A stretch of DNA of 64,000 nt from Bacteroidia bacterium (GCA_018058135.1 JAGPCK010000003.1:42475-106474), one strand, 5' to 3'. Counted from the first letter of the stretch, positions 42,948 to 52,779 are shown. Translations and numbers: made by a program. Notes: generated by a model from the sequence alone, not told the origin.

Positions 42948-43289
42948 TTATCCTCCTGCTTTTTTGGCTTTATAGCCTTTTTCTGTAAGTAAATTGAGCA
43001 CTTTGTCCCTGTGGTCGCCTTGTAACAGGATCTCACCGTCTTTAACGCTGCCCCCCACGCCACATTTTTGTTTAAGTAATTTTCCTAATTGTGCTAAGTC
43101 ATCTTCGCTGCCAATAAAGCCATTTATTCGGGATACTACTTTTCCTCCGCCCATACGGTCGAGGTAAATTTTTAGGTTTTGTTGCTGAGGAGGAATGGTC
43201 TCACGGGAGTCAAGGCCTAAATTTTCTTGCGAAAATGAGGGGTCGGTGGAGAAAACAATGCCGGAGCGTTGCTTGTTCTTATTACTCAT
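42948..43289 (-). CDS. SUI1/YciH family translation factor
   Basis: The start at 43289 ([17 protein letters not shown]) gives 113 residues. The eIF1-like SUI1 domain occupies about 38-113 ([52 protein letters not shown]). Bacterial YciH can act with the 30S subunit on initiation fidelity and in stress; its precise role is not fixed. A perfect -7 box (TATTTTTG) ends 3 nt before the ATG, so the transcript is probably leaderless, notable for a translation factor. Confidence 0.92.
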   Translation of the reverse strand: MSNKNKQRSGIVFSTDPSFSQENLGLDSRETIPPQQQNLKIYLDRMGGGKVVSRINGFIGSEDDLAQLGKLLKQKCGVGGSVKDGEILLQGDHRDKVLNLLTEKGYKAKKAGG

Positions 43290-43292
43290 AGG

Positions 43293-43300
43293 CAAAAATA
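43293..43300 (-). promoter_or_regulatory. Predicted -7 box of the SUI1 gene, abutting the start codon
   Basis: The reverse strand reads TATTTTTG, a perfect TAnnTTTG match, with only 3 nt between it and the ATG at 43289. Confidence 0.5.
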
Positions 43301-43371
43301 TCATGTTTATCTTATTTTCAAAAACCCAATTTGCTTAAAAAGTTATATTCACCCACCAAATTTAAAATGAA

Positions 43372-46300
43372 ATGAGAGCATTTGTCATATTGTTAATGTT
43401 TGCCCTGTTTAGTTGTTCTGTTGCAGCACAAAATATTTTTTATGTACGTACTGACGGAAATGATGCAAACACCGGCAAGTCTAATACTAGTGTCGGAGCT
43501 AAGGCCACGTTAGCTTCTGCTATAGGGGTGGCATCTTCAGGAGACGTAATTCAAATAGGCCCCGGAAATTATTCGGGAACCGGGTTTAATAACATCAACT
43601 TGGGTACTAAACACCTCAAAATTATAGGCTCAGGTAACTCCAGCAATGCTTCACTTTCTACTGTGATAACAGGCTCAGGAGGTTTTTTTCTTACTTTGGC
43701 TAAAGGGGCCTCAGCAGCTGATCGAATGGAGGTTTGGAATATGCGTTTGTCTAATTATATTTTTTATTTCTTTAATGTAGATAGTAACTCATTTTTTTAT
43801 AACCTCTCTGTAAACGGAGATTCTACTTCACAACAAACCGTTTTTACTTTCAAAGACGGAGCAAGTGATGTTACGGTTGAGAAATGTCAAATCAGCAATA
43901 TTTGGAACTGGACTACAAAATATGATGTAGGGTCTGAGGGAAGCACTTCATTTATGATTTACGATGATATTGATGTTTACAACATTAATGTTAATCAATG
44001 TCTTTTCGATAAGAATTATATAGTGTTTTATTTCGCTCAAGGGGTAGCCGGCACTTCTAAAGTAAATGCCAATAATATCAGCATTAAAAATTCAGCATTT
44101 ACAAACTGTGGTTATAAAGCCATATATGCTGAAAGGCTGGATAATTTTATTGTAGATAATTGTTCTTTTGTGAATACAGGCTCAAGCATAACTGCTCATC
44201 CAGCGGCTATTGATATTAATCTAAAATGGGAAACTTATTCTGGAAATATCACTATTAAAAATTCTTACTTTTCCGGATGTGGTATACCCAATTCAGGGAC
44301 CAATGTGAATGGTGCTGCAATATTGTTTAAGTCAAGGGACTTTGGTGGCTATATATCAGACCCTGCCAGCTTTACAGGTAATCTCTATCTGCATGGCTGC
44401 ACATTTAAAAATAACAATGCAGGTTTTCGAATAGGAGAGTCGAATAATGGTAGCGGTACAACTTCAGGTAATAATTCCAGTTATGGTTCAGGTACTATAG
44501 AAGTACGCAACTCTGTTTTTCAGAACAACACCGCAGGCAGTTATCAAACATATAATCATTTTGCTATACGCAACGTTTCTACCCGAAACATTAACGTATT
44601 AAATTGTTACTTTGGAGGCGGAGCAGCTACAACAAATACAGCCTTCTCTGGTCCGATAGATGTCTCTACTCCCAATGCTTCAGGTTCTACTACAGTTACG
44701 GGAACATTAACTACAGGTGAGGTTATTCGGTTAAGCAGTTCAGATGTTTATCAGGCCGATTATGCCGACCTTTCTTCAGCTATTACAGCAGCTTCTGACG
44801 GAGATAAAATCACCATTCCTCCGGGAACGATAGGCGGTACTACTACGGTAAATAAGAACCTTACATTTTATTGTCCCGGAGCAGGAAATTTATATTCAAG
44901 TCACCTGTTGAATTTTCAGAACTTAACGGTTTCAGGAACTAAAACGCTTACGATGGGAAGTGATGGTAAAGTTTCCACGTCACTTTCTCTGGCCTCCGGA
45001 AATGTAATCAGTCTGGGGCAATATTGTTCTTTTGATATAGGCGGAACACTATCGGGAAGCGGAGCATTTACAGGAAGCATCGTTTCTTCCTCGCCCAAAT
45101 CAGAGCTGTGGCTTACAGGCACAGGCAGCATCACTTTACCTGCTGTAACCAACGGATTAGCTGTTTTAAATATCAACAGAGCGGCAACAGACACGGTTTA
45201 CCTCTCTGCCAACCTGAGCCTGACCAATGTGAATTTTTCATCAGCTTACTTTAATCTTAACGGATATAAGTTGACCGTAAATGGAGCAACCCTGTTAAAT
45301 GCAGTTAATTTTATAGGCACGACTACGGGTTCTGAATTAGAGGTAGCCGGAAGCAACAGGACATTTCAGTTTAGCGGAGGTACTTTAGCTAATTTTAATG
45401 TGAACAGAAATCAGGGCACACAACTCACCGGAGATTTAACAGTTACCAACACGCTTACTTTGTCCAATGGTAGCTTGTTTCTGGGAAGTTTTAATTGTAC
45501 GATGGAATCAAGTGCAACAATCAACGGTACTCCATCGGCTTCTAAAATGATTATCGCTACCGGAACAGGGCAATTGCGTAAAAAGTTTACAGCTGCAGGT
45601 TCTTTTACTTTCCCTGTGGGTGATGATGTAAGTACATTCGAGTTTTCACCGGTTACGCTTAATTTCACTTCGGGCACATTTGGTTCGGGTGCATTGGCCG
45701 GGGTTAATCTGAGCAATGTCAAACACCCGAGTAATGCATCAGGAACGCATTTTTTAAGCAGGTACTGGACGGTTTCGCAAAGTAACATCACAGCATTTTC
45801 GTGTAACACCTCATTCACTTACGTGGATGCTGATATTAACGGAACAGAAAGCAATCTGTTTGGTGGTAAGCACTCTTCTTCCGTTTGGACCAACTTAGGC
45901 GCGGTAAATACAACATCCAATTTAGTAACGGGAACAGTAACTTCCTTTTCTGATTTTACAGCCGGAGAAACAACAGCCATGCCGGTAAGTTGGTTGAATG
46001 TATCTGCAGAAAAACAGGGTAAGCAGGATGTAGTGGTGAAGTGGTCAACGGCCAATGAAGTCGAAAATGATTATTTCGAAATTCAATTCGCACTAGATGG
46101 TTTGGACTTTGAAACCGCAGGCTTCCAAAAAGGTTCGGGAACCACATTAAGCCAAACATCATATCAATTTGTGCATCCGAATGTTTTGGTTAATACAACA
46201 GGTAATTTATTTTACCGCATAAAACAGGTTGACTACAACGGAGAATTTTCATATTCAAACATAGTTTCTGTAAAAGCTGAATCATCAGCAGAAGTAGTGG

Positions 46301-46539
46301 TGTACCCTGTTCCTTTAACCTCGGCCACCACAGTTGAACTACCAGCTGCTGCTGAAGTAATATCGGTGAGTCTTACCAATGCCTACGGAGCCGTAACAGT
46401 TATTCCACAGGACTATTACAGGCAGCATTTAAAAACAATAAACCTGAGTAACCTGAACAGTTGTGCCCCTGGTATGTATTGGTTAGAAATCAGGACTGTT
46501 TCAGGTGTGTTTTATGCTAAAGTGCTGAGACAGCACTAA
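43372..46539 (+). CDS. T9SS-secreted right-handed parallel beta-helix protein
   Basis: The 1055-residue protein has a signal peptide (to SVAAQ, residue 20), then FYVRTDGNDANTGKSNTSVG, the usual opening of DUF1565/pectate-lyase-like helices, and repeated N-x-x-I/V-x-N-C/S turns (INVNQCLFDKNYIVF, NFIVDNCSFVNTG, ITIKNSYFSGCGI) over about 25-420. A middle beta-rich part includes GTGQLRKKFTAAGSFTFPVG, and a type A sorting domain (VVYPVPLTSATTVELP to FYAKVLRQH) ends it. Catalytic carbohydrate activity is not evident, so it may be a lyase or adhesin. It overlaps the lipid kinase gene by 4 bp at the stop. Confidence 0.87.
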   Translation: MRAFVILLMFALFSCSVAAQNIFYVRTDGNDANTGKSNTSVGAKATLASAIGVASSGDVIQIGPGNYSGTGFNNINLGTKHLKIIGSGNSSNASLSTVITGSGGFFLTLAKGASAADRMEVWNMRLSNYIFYFFNVDSNSFFYNLSVNGDSTSQQTVFTFKDGASDVTVEKCQISNIWNWTTKYDVGSEGSTSFMIYDDIDVYNINVNQCLFDKNYIVFYFAQGVAGTSKVNANNISIKNSAFTNCGYKAIYAERLDNFIVDNCSFVNTGSSITAHPAAIDINLKWETYSGNITIKNSYFSGCGIPNSGTNVNGAAILFKSRDFGGYISDPASFTGNLYLHGCTFKNNNAGFRIGESNNGSGTTSGNNSSYGSGTIEVRNSVFQNNTAGSYQTYNHFAIRNVSTRNINVLNCYFGGGAATTNTAFSGPIDVSTPNASGSTTVTGTLTTGEVIRLSSSDVYQADYADLSSAITAASDGDKITIPPGTIGGTTTVNKNLTFYCPGAGNLYSSHLLNFQNLTVSGTKTLTMGSDGKVSTSLSLASGNVISLGQYCSFDIGGTLSGSGAFTGSIVSSSPKSELWLTGTGSITLPAVTNGLAVLNINRAATDTVYLSANLSLTNVNFSSAYFNLNGYKLTVNGATLLNAVNFIGTTTGSELEVAGSNRTFQFSGGTLANFNVNRNQGTQLTGDLTVTNTLTLSNGSLFLGSFNCTMESSATINGTPSASKMIIATGTGQLRKKFTAAGSFTFPVGDDVSTFEFSPVTLNFTSGTFGSGALAGVNLSNVKHPSNASGTHFLSRYWTVSQSNITAFSCNTSFTYVDADINGTESNLFGGKHSSSVWTNLGAVNTTSNLVTGTVTSFSDFTAGETTAMPVSWLNVSAEKQGKQDVVVKWSTANEVENDYFEIQFALDGLDFETAGFQKGSGTTLSQTSYQFVHPNVLVNTTGNLFYRIKQVDYNGEFSYSNIVSVKAESSAEVVVYPVPLTSATTVELPAAAEVISVSLTNAYGAVTVIPQDYYRQHLKTINLSNLNSCAPGMYWLEIRTVSGVFYAKVLRQH

Positions 46540-47411
46540 CCTGTAATTACGTTGAGCGAAGCTGGCAGCACCTGAACAGATAAGTCTTTGCTCAATTCAT
46601 AAGGTTCCCCGTCAATATTGGCTACTTCAGCCTGCGGGCGATGTATAACAATGTTTTTTCCTTTGAACATTTCCACGTGTTTCGAGTTGCGGAAACGTTG
46701 AGTAAACATTTCCCAGGCAATTGCGGGCATGCTGCTTAACTTTACTTCCTTCATAATGGCAATATCCAACAGGCCATCCTGCATATCAGCTCCTGGAGTA
46801 ATAAAAGCATTGTTGCCATACTGACTGCCGTTGGAGCAACACACTAAAAATGCTTTTCGTTCAATGGTGGTGCCATCGATCTCAATGATGTAATCGCGCA
46901 ACTGATAGTTGCGAAATTCATTCAGCGTAATTTTAGCGTAGGAGTAAAAGCCTCTTTTGGGTGCGGTAGCAAATTTCCAGGCTACATGTGCATCAAATCC
47001 GGCTCCTGTTACATTCACAAAAATTTCATCGTTGATAGTCCCTGTGTCAATGCAGGTAATTTTTCCCTTGTTCAAAAGAGCAATTGCCCGTTCAGGTTCC
47101 AGCGGAATGTGCAAGTGTCGGGCAAATCCGTTACCTGAACCTTGCGGTACAATGCCTAAAGCAGTAGAGGTGCACACCAGTTTTTGTGCTATCTGGTTAA
47201 TGGTACCGTCTCCACCCACAGCTACTACTATATCTTTTCTGGCAGCTACTGCTTCTGCAGCATATCGGGGAGTATCTTCAGCGGTAGATGTGAATTTTAT
47301 TTCAGCAGCATACAGGTGATGGTCCAGCTGTTGTTCAATCAACTGCGGAATCCCCTGCTTTTTTATTCCCCCTGAAATGGGGTTGATAATAAACGTAATT
47401 TTCTTTTTCAA
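46536..47411 (-). CDS. Diacylglycerol kinase-family lipid kinase (YegS/BmrU-like)
   Basis: The 291-residue protein has the DAGK catalytic signature VVAVGGDGTINQIA, then GIVPQGSGNGFARHL and the C-terminal NIDGEPYEL. Members phosphorylate diacylglycerol or related lipids with ATP at the membrane; the substrate of this one is unknown. The initiation codon at 47409-47411 is TTG (followed by KKKITFIINPISGG, the family start), and no ATG alternative fits. A perfect -7 box (TACTTTTG, 47429-47436) lies 17 bp upstream. Its stop overlaps the convergent beta-helix gene. Confidence 0.9.
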   Translation of the reverse strand: MKKKITFIINPISGGIKKQGIPQLIEQQLDHHLYAAEIKFTSTAEDTPRYAAEAVAARKDIVVAVGGDGTINQIAQKLVCTSTALGIVPQGSGNGFARHLHIPLEPERAIALLNKGKITCIDTGTINDEIFVNVTGAGFDAHVAWKFATAPKRGFYSYAKITLNEFRNYQLRDYIIEIDGTTIERKAFLVCCSNGSQYGNNAFITPGADMQDGLLDIAIMKEVKLSSMPAIAWEMFTQRFRNSKHVEMFKGKNIVIHRPQAEVANIDGEPYELSKDLSVQVLPASLNVITG

Positions 47412-47428
47412 ACGGCTGAAGTTTACGG

Positions 47429-47436
47429 CAAAAGTA
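47429..47436 (-). promoter_or_regulatory. Predicted -7 box of the lipid kinase gene
   Basis: The reverse strand reads TACTTTTG, a perfect match, 17 bp before the TTG start. The divergent gene has the identical octamer at 47524. Confidence 0.5.
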
Positions 47437-47523
47437 GTGCTTTCAGCGAAAACCTGAGTGCTGCATACAGCTGTGGCAATCAGTTAAAAATGAAAAGCAT
47501 GAGTTACTGTGCAAGCGATTGAG

Positions 47524-47531
47524 TACTTTTG
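47524..47531 (+). promoter_or_regulatory. Predicted -7 box of the RNA methyltransferase gene
   Basis: TACTTTTG, a perfect match, ends 8 nt before the ATG at 47540. The longer frame starting with TTG at 47519 would contain the box, so 47540 is preferred. Confidence 0.5.
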
Positions 47532-47539
47532 AAGCTTCA

Positions 47540-48730
47540 ATGGAACAGAAGCAAGATTATAAAATGACCGCCCAAACCATGTTCGGGTTGGAAGAAATAC
47601 TGGCTACAGAGCTCAAAAAGCTGGGTGCCAGAGACGTGGAAACACACAACCGCGCAGTAAGTTTTGTAGGCGACAAAGGTTTTATGTATAAAGCCAATCT
47701 TTGCCTGCGCACAGCCCTGCGCATTCTGGTGCCTGTTCATTCTTTTGAACTGAAAAATGAACAGGAGTTGTATGACAACATCAAAAAAATGGACTGGGAA
47801 AAATACCTGGGTGTAGATGATACGCTAGCGATTAATTGTTCCCTCAATTCGCGCTTGTTTAACCACTCGCAGTTTATGGCGCAAAAAGCCAAAGACGCTA
47901 TTGTTGATGGTTTCAGAGAGCGCCACGGCAAACGCCCATCGGTTGATTTGGATAACCCCACGGTGCGCATTAATTTGTTTATCAATCAGGATAAATGTCT
48001 GGTTTCTTTAGATAGTTCAGGCGATTCTTTGCACAAACGCAATTACAGAGACTCCACCAACCTGGCACCTATCAACGAAGTGCTGGCTGCCGGTTTGATA
48101 CAGCTTACAGGCTGGGACGGACACAGCAATTTTGTTGACCCCATGTGCGGTTCAGGCACTATACTGATTGAAGCCGCTATGTATGCAGCCAATATTCCTT
48201 CGGGCTGTCACCGTAAATCGTTCGGGTTTCAGAAGTGGAAAGACTTTGATGCCGATTTGTGGCAAACCATTTATGATAGTGCCATCAGTAAAATCAAAAC
48301 GGGTACTTTACCGCATATTGTTGGTGGTGAAATTTCGAAAAACGTAGCCCGCAAAGCAGTTATCAATATTCACGAAGCAAAGGTGGATGATATGGTGAAA
48401 ATTAACACCACCGCTTTTGCCGATCTTACCCCACCGGAAGGTGACGGAGGCGTGATGGTGATTAACCCGCCTTATGGTGAGCGCATGGATAAGGACGATG
48501 ATATTCTGGCCCTGTACAAATCCATTGGTGATACTTTAAAAAATAACTGGGCAGGTTACGAGGCCTGGATGATTACCTCTAATCCTGATGCAGCTAAAGC
48601 CGTGCGCTTAAATCCTTCACGTAAAATTAAAGTGTTTAACGGAGCACTGGAATGCAGGTTTTTGAAATACGAACTGTACCGTGGAACCAGACGAAAAGAT
48701 AAACTGGAGGCGCAGAATAGTTCGGAATAA
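47540..48730 (+). CDS. THUMP-domain class I RNA methyltransferase (RlmL N-half-like)
   Basis: The 396-residue protein has an N-terminal THUMP/ferredoxin-like RNA-binding part (about 10-160, TMFGLEEILATELKKLGARD) and a SAM-dependent catalytic domain with SAM-site D200-PMCGSGT and catalytic N309-PPYGER. The NPPY motif marks N-methylation of guanine or adenine in RNA; RlmL makes m2G2445 in 23S rRNA, and this is the likely role. An ATG at 47564 (MTAQTMFGLEE) is an alternative start. It is followed 18 bp later by a DinB-like gene. Confidence 0.9.
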   Translation: MEQKQDYKMTAQTMFGLEEILATELKKLGARDVETHNRAVSFVGDKGFMYKANLCLRTALRILVPVHSFELKNEQELYDNIKKMDWEKYLGVDDTLAINCSLNSRLFNHSQFMAQKAKDAIVDGFRERHGKRPSVDLDNPTVRINLFINQDKCLVSLDSSGDSLHKRNYRDSTNLAPINEVLAAGLIQLTGWDGHSNFVDPMCGSGTILIEAAMYAANIPSGCHRKSFGFQKWKDFDADLWQTIYDSAISKIKTGTLPHIVGGEISKNVARKAVINIHEAKVDDMVKINTTAFADLTPPEGDGGVMVINPPYGERMDKDDDILALYKSIGDTLKNNWAGYEAWMITSNPDAAKAVRLNPSRKIKVFNGALECRFLKYELYRGTRRKDKLEAQNSSE

Positions 48731-48748
48731 TTTTTTTGATATTTATCA

Positions 48749-49228
48749 ATGAGTTCAACTAAACAAATTGCCAAACATTTTCGCGATGTATACTTTGGTG
48801 GCAACTGGACAGCGGTTAATCTGAAAGATACTTTAGCGGATGTAACGCTGCAACAGGCAACAACAAAAGTTCATAATTTAAACACGATTGCGACCTTAGT
48901 CTTTCACATTAACTATTATGTGAATCCGGTTTTGAAAGTGCTGCAAGGCCAACCAATTGTTGCCAGCGATAAACTCAGTTTTAATTTGCCGCCAATAACC
49001 TCTGATGAAGAGTGGAAAAAACTGGTGACAAAAGCTTTAACAGAAGCAGCAGAATTAGCCGATTGGATGGAAGAGTTGGATGATGCAAAGTTGCAGGATG
49101 TTTTTGCCAACTCTAAGTATGGTAACTATTACAGAAACCTGCTGGGTATTATTGAACATACGCACTACCATCTCGGGCAAATATCACTGATTAAGAAAAT
49201 TATTCAAGAGTCGGGTAAGGCTTTGTAA
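48749..49228 (+). CDS. DinB/DUF1572-family four-helix protein
   Basis: The 159-residue protein shows the DinB-like plan: a helical bundle with metal-ligand histidines in LVFHINYYVNPVL and in IIEHTHYHLGQISLIKKII. The DinB/YfiT superfamily holds metal-dependent thiol transferases and many proteins of unknown function. No signal peptide, so cytoplasmic. It follows the RNA methyltransferase in the same direction, but a shared role is not evident. Confidence 0.8.
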   Translation: MSSTKQIAKHFRDVYFGGNWTAVNLKDTLADVTLQQATTKVHNLNTIATLVFHINYYVNPVLKVLQGQPIVASDKLSFNLPPITSDEEWKKLVTKALTEAAELADWMEELDDAKLQDVFANSKYGNYYRNLLGIIEHTHYHLGQISLIKKIIQESGKAL

Positions 49229-49251
49229 AATTAAGCAAAGCGAGAGACTGC

Positions 49252-49274
49252 CACTGATTACACAGAATTAATGA
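49252..49274. repeat. Intergenic CACTGATTA-type repeat, copy 2
   Basis: Reads CACTGATTACACAGAATTAA then TGA, close to the element at 10970-10998. It lies in the 173-bp gap between dinB-like and dnaG genes, together with the repeat at 49352. Confidence 0.4.
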
Positions 49275-49351
49275 TTGTGTTGTCGGATGGAACTTCCGGC
49301 AGAAGGAAATGTTGCATTTGCTTCGATTGGTCCACCTCGGAGATGTAGTGA

Positions 49352-49386
49352 ACATAAACACTTACGCACTTTAACACCTAAACACT
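49352..49386. repeat. 35-bp intergenic repeat, copy 2
   Basis: Second copy of the element at 26411-26445 (32 of 35 bases identical). Both copies read in the same direction and are intergenic. Confidence 0.55.
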
Positions 49387-49401
49387 CCAACACACCACCC
49401 T

Positions 49402-51318
49402 TCACTTCACCACTACAGTACCTATTTTCTCCGTAAGTTCTTTGCGTATCTGCATCAGGTATTGATGAACCTGCATGGCAGCAATCAGTTCTTCTTCGTT
49501 AGGTGCGTTGCGCATCACCTCGTTATTTTCTATGAGCAACTCTTCCACATGGCGCAACTTAAAACGCATTAAGGCCGAGTCCACATCTTTTTGCAGGTGT
49601 TTAAATGCTTCTTCTTCCAGGTCTAAATATTTTTCATCCCAGCGGGCACTCAACTCATAACGGCTGATGAGCATATCAGAAGCCAAGCTACTTATGCGTT
49701 GGTCTTCATGGTTAATGAAAAAATCCTGATTAAGTGGTTCATTATCTTCCATGCGTTGTTTGCAGGCAGCAATGATGTGCTGATATATTTCATTGGAAAA
49801 CTTCAGTTCGTTGGTTTCAATTTCGTTCAGTACGTAAGCGGCAACGGTTTGCCCCTCATTGTACATCTCCTCACTGTTTTGTACTAACAGGCGAACGATA
49901 TCACGCTCCTGGTATTCGCTGGTGTTGAGTTCAATTTCGTTTTCCTTGAGCAGCTCTTCATAGTTGAGTGGCTCTTCGGGCAGTTGCTGTTGCAGGTCTT
50001 TATCCTCTTTACGTTTGTTGCGCAGCAACTTATTCATTTCATTGATGAGCACCTGTTCCTGTATTTCGAGCAACTTGCTGCACTCTTTGATAAATACAGA
50101 GCGCTTAATGCTGTCGGGCACTTTGGCAATACTTTCTACAATGTCTTTGATTACTTCTGCACGTTTTACGGGGTCGTTGGCAGAGTCGGCCAGCAGCAGG
50201 TTCGATTTAAAAATGATAAAATCTTTTTCGTTCCGGTGAATGTATTCAGAGAACTCTTCACCACCTACGGCTTTGCAGTATGAGTCAGGGTCCTCACCGT
50301 CAGGGAAGGTCACTACCTTTACGTTGAGACCTTGTTCCAGAATTAAATCTACCCCGCGCAACGAGGCTTTTAGTCCGGCCTGGTCACCATCGTACAGCAC
50401 CACAACATTATCAGTAAACCGTTTGATGAGTTTGATTTGTCCTTCAGTGAGTGAAGTGCCTGAGGAGGCCACCACATTGGCAATACCTCCCTGATTTAAT
50501 GTGACCACATCGGTATATCCTTCCACGAGGTAACAGCGGTCGTACTTGCGAATGTCCTGTTTGGCGAAAAACATACCATACAAAACATTGCTCTTGTGGT
50601 ACACTTCTGTTTCGGGCGAGTTCACATACTTGGGCGACTTCGGATCTTTTTTCATGATGCGCCCGCCAAAGGCCACCACACGTCCGCTTAAATCGTGAAT
50701 AGGAAACATTACACGACCGCGAAACAGGTCAAATGATTTGCCGCTTTCGTTGGTCGTAATTAATCCGGCACGTTGTAAAAAATCATGCTTGTACCCCTGG
50801 GAGATGGCATGTTCGTAAAAATGACTCCAGCCGTCTTTACTGTAACCCAGTCCGAATTTCTTTATAGTATCCTTGCTGAAACCGCGTTCTTCAAAATAGG
50901 AGAGACCGATGTTTTGTCCCTCTTCCGTATCCCACAATTGCTGTATAAAATAATCAGCCGCATATTTGATGGAGATGAGTACACTCTCGCGTTCGTTTTG
51001 TGATTGCAGCGCCTCATCCGTAAGTTGAATTTCTTCAATGGTAATGTTGTACTTGTTGGCTAAATGACGTAAAGCATCAGGGTAACTCATGCTGTCGTGT
51101 TCCATAATGAAACGCACACTGTCTCCTGCTTTGCCGCAACCAAAACATTTATAAATACCCTTGGCCGGAGAAACTGTAAATGAAGGTGTTTTTTCGTTGT
51201 GAAAAGGACAAACGCCTAACAGATTGGCACCGCGTTTTTTGAGCGTTACATATTCACCCACCACTTCCTCAATGCGGGCGGCATTTATAATCTCTTCAAC
51301 TTTCTCGCGGGGTATCAT
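49402..51318 (-). CDS. dnaG: DNA primase
   Basis: Makes RNA primers for replication. The 638-residue protein has the CHC2 zinc-binding domain (C37-x2-H40-x17-C58-x2-C61), the TOPRIM core with VEGYTDVV (Glu near 264) and VVLYDGDQAGLK (Asp near 308-310), and a C-terminal helicase-interacting part with charged helices (for example LRNKRKEDKDLQQQLPEEP). It is longer than E. coli DnaG (581) mainly in the C-terminal half. A near-consensus -7 box (TACCTTTC, 51338-51345) lies 19 bp upstream. Transcribed alone here. Confidence 0.96.
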   Translation of the reverse strand: MIPREKVEEIINAARIEEVVGEYVTLKKRGANLLGVCPFHNEKTPSFTVSPAKGIYKCFGCGKAGDSVRFIMEHDSMSYPDALRHLANKYNITIEEIQLTDEALQSQNERESVLISIKYAADYFIQQLWDTEEGQNIGLSYFEERGFSKDTIKKFGLGYSKDGWSHFYEHAISQGYKHDFLQRAGLITTNESGKSFDLFRGRVMFPIHDLSGRVVAFGGRIMKKDPKSPKYVNSPETEVYHKSNVLYGMFFAKQDIRKYDRCYLVEGYTDVVTLNQGGIANVVASSGTSLTEGQIKLIKRFTDNVVVLYDGDQAGLKASLRGVDLILEQGLNVKVVTFPDGEDPDSYCKAVGGEEFSEYIHRNEKDFIIFKSNLLLADSANDPVKRAEVIKDIVESIAKVPDSIKRSVFIKECSKLLEIQEQVLINEMNKLLRNKRKEDKDLQQQLPEEPLNYEELLKENEIELNTSEYQERDIVRLLVQNSEEMYNEGQTVAAYVLNEIETNELKFSNEIYQHIIAACKQRMEDNEPLNQDFFINHEDQRISSLASDMLISRYELSARWDEKYLDLEEEAFKHLQKDVDSALMRFKLRHVEELLIENNEVMRNAPNEEELIAAMQVHQYLMQIRKELTEKIGTVVVK

Positions 51319-51498
51319 CTGTTTGTAAAACGAACCCGAAAGGTAAGGCTTTTTTTACAGAGACAAGTGGCTGGAAATGTAAGTGCATGAAAGTGAAAAT
51401 TATGGCTTTTCGTACGAAGGCATTTGAGATTGTATTTACTTCAGCTAAGTTGTCAAAAGTCATTTTTTATGAGTTGTTTATTGAGGTAGTTTGCATGC

Positions 51499-52779
51499 AT
51501 GACTAACCACTTAAATTACGTTTCCGCGCAGCAAGCGGTGGAGGCGATAAAATCAGGCGATAAAGTTTTTTTGCACGGTAGCGCAGCCACACCGGTTTCT
51601 TTAATCAATGCCTTAATTCAGCGTAAAGATGAACTTAATGATGTGGAGCTGATAAGCATCAGTTTGCACGGTGTTGATTTGAATGACCCTGAGTTGGAAG
51701 GACATTTTTTCATCAACTCCCTTTTTGTTTCTGCCAGTGTGCGCGAAGCGGTCAATTCAACCCGGGGGGATTATATTCCTGTTTTTTTGAGTGAGATTCC
51801 GCGTTTGTTTCACAGTAAAATTTTACCCATTGATGTAGCGGTGATACATGTATCTCCACCCGATAAACATGGCTTTTGCTCGCTGGGTACTTCCGTAGAT
51901 GTGGCCAAAGCAGCTGTAAATAATGCAGTGTGTGTAATTGCTCAGGTAAACCCTAATATGCCGCGTGTGCACGGAGATGGTTTTGTGCATGTGAGTGAAA
52001 TTGATTTTGCCGTGCAGGTAAATGATGTACTGCCTGAAGTGAGTTATGCGGAAAAATGCTCCACTTTAACAGAGCAGATTGGTGAGCAGGTGGCTACTTT
52101 GGTAGAAGACGGAAGTACGCTTCAGTTGGGTATTGGCTGTATTCCGGATTCAGTGCTCACTAAACTGGGGCACCTCAAAAACCTGGGGTTGCACTCTGAA
52201 ATGTTTTCTGACGGGGTAATTCCTTTAATAGAAAGCGGGGTAATCAACAACAGCCGCAAAAAAATAGTTCCGGGCTATTGCACTACAGGATTTTTATTAG
52301 GCACACGCAAGTTGTATGACTTTGTTGATGATAATCCGCTGGTGAAAGGATTGGAAATTGATTACGTAAATGACCCGCGCAACATAAGTCTTAATCCTAA
52401 GGTAACAGCCATTAACAGTGCCATTGAAATTGACCTTACAGGGCAGGTGTGTTCAGATTCCATAGGTACTTATCAGTATTCAGGTATTGGCGGGCAAAGG
52501 GATTTTATTCGCGGAGCTTCTCTTTCGAAAGGCGGTAAACCCATTATTGCTATTCCTTCAGTAACCAATAAAGGGATTTCACGCATTGTGCCTTTGCTCA
52601 AACAGGGTGCGGGGGTTGTAACCAGCCGCGGTGATATTCACTGGGTGGTTACCGAATACGGGAAAGTTAACCTCTACGGTTTAAATATGCAGCAACGGGC
52701 CAAGGCGCTGATTTCCATTGCACACCCCAACCACCGAGACCTGCTTGAAAAGGCACTATACGAGCGCGAACACAGGTAG
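51499..52779 (+). CDS. Acetyl-CoA hydrolase/transferase family protein
   Basis: The 426-residue protein belongs to the class I CoA-transferase family: N-terminal domain with GDKVFLHGSAATPVSLINAL, and C-terminal domain with GIGCIPDSVLTKLGH, then LHSEMFSDG, where E234 should form the glutamyl-CoA intermediate. Similar enzymes act on acetate, 4-hydroxybutyrate, propionate or succinate; the substrate pair cannot be told from sequence. PGYCTTGFLLGTRKLYDF and YSGIGGQRDFIRGA are typical. Cytoplasmic. It lies 71 bp before mrp, with a promoter-like box between them. Confidence 0.9.
   Translation: MTNHLNYVSAQQAVEAIKSGDKVFLHGSAATPVSLINALIQRKDELNDVELISISLHGVDLNDPELEGHFFINSLFVSASVREAVNSTRGDYIPVFLSEIPRLFHSKILPIDVAVIHVSPPDKHGFCSLGTSVDVAKAAVNNAVCVIAQVNPNMPRVHGDGFVHVSEIDFAVQVNDVLPEVSYAEKCSTLTEQIGEQVATLVEDGSTLQLGIGCIPDSVLTKLGHLKNLGLHSEMFSDGVIPLIESGVINNSRKKIVPGYCTTGFLLGTRKLYDFVDDNPLVKGLEIDYVNDPRNISLNPKVTAINSAIEIDLTGQVCSDSIGTYQYSGIGGQRDFIRGASLSKGGKPIIAIPSVTNKGISRIVPLLKQGAGVVTSRGDIHWVVTEYGKVNLYGLNMQQRAKALISIAHPNHRDLLEKALYEREHR

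Noticed and set aside
45411..45818. 135-codon antisense frame inside the beta-helix gene
   Set aside because: Compositionally a mirror of the Gly/Thr/Ser-rich coding strand, with no signal or motif.
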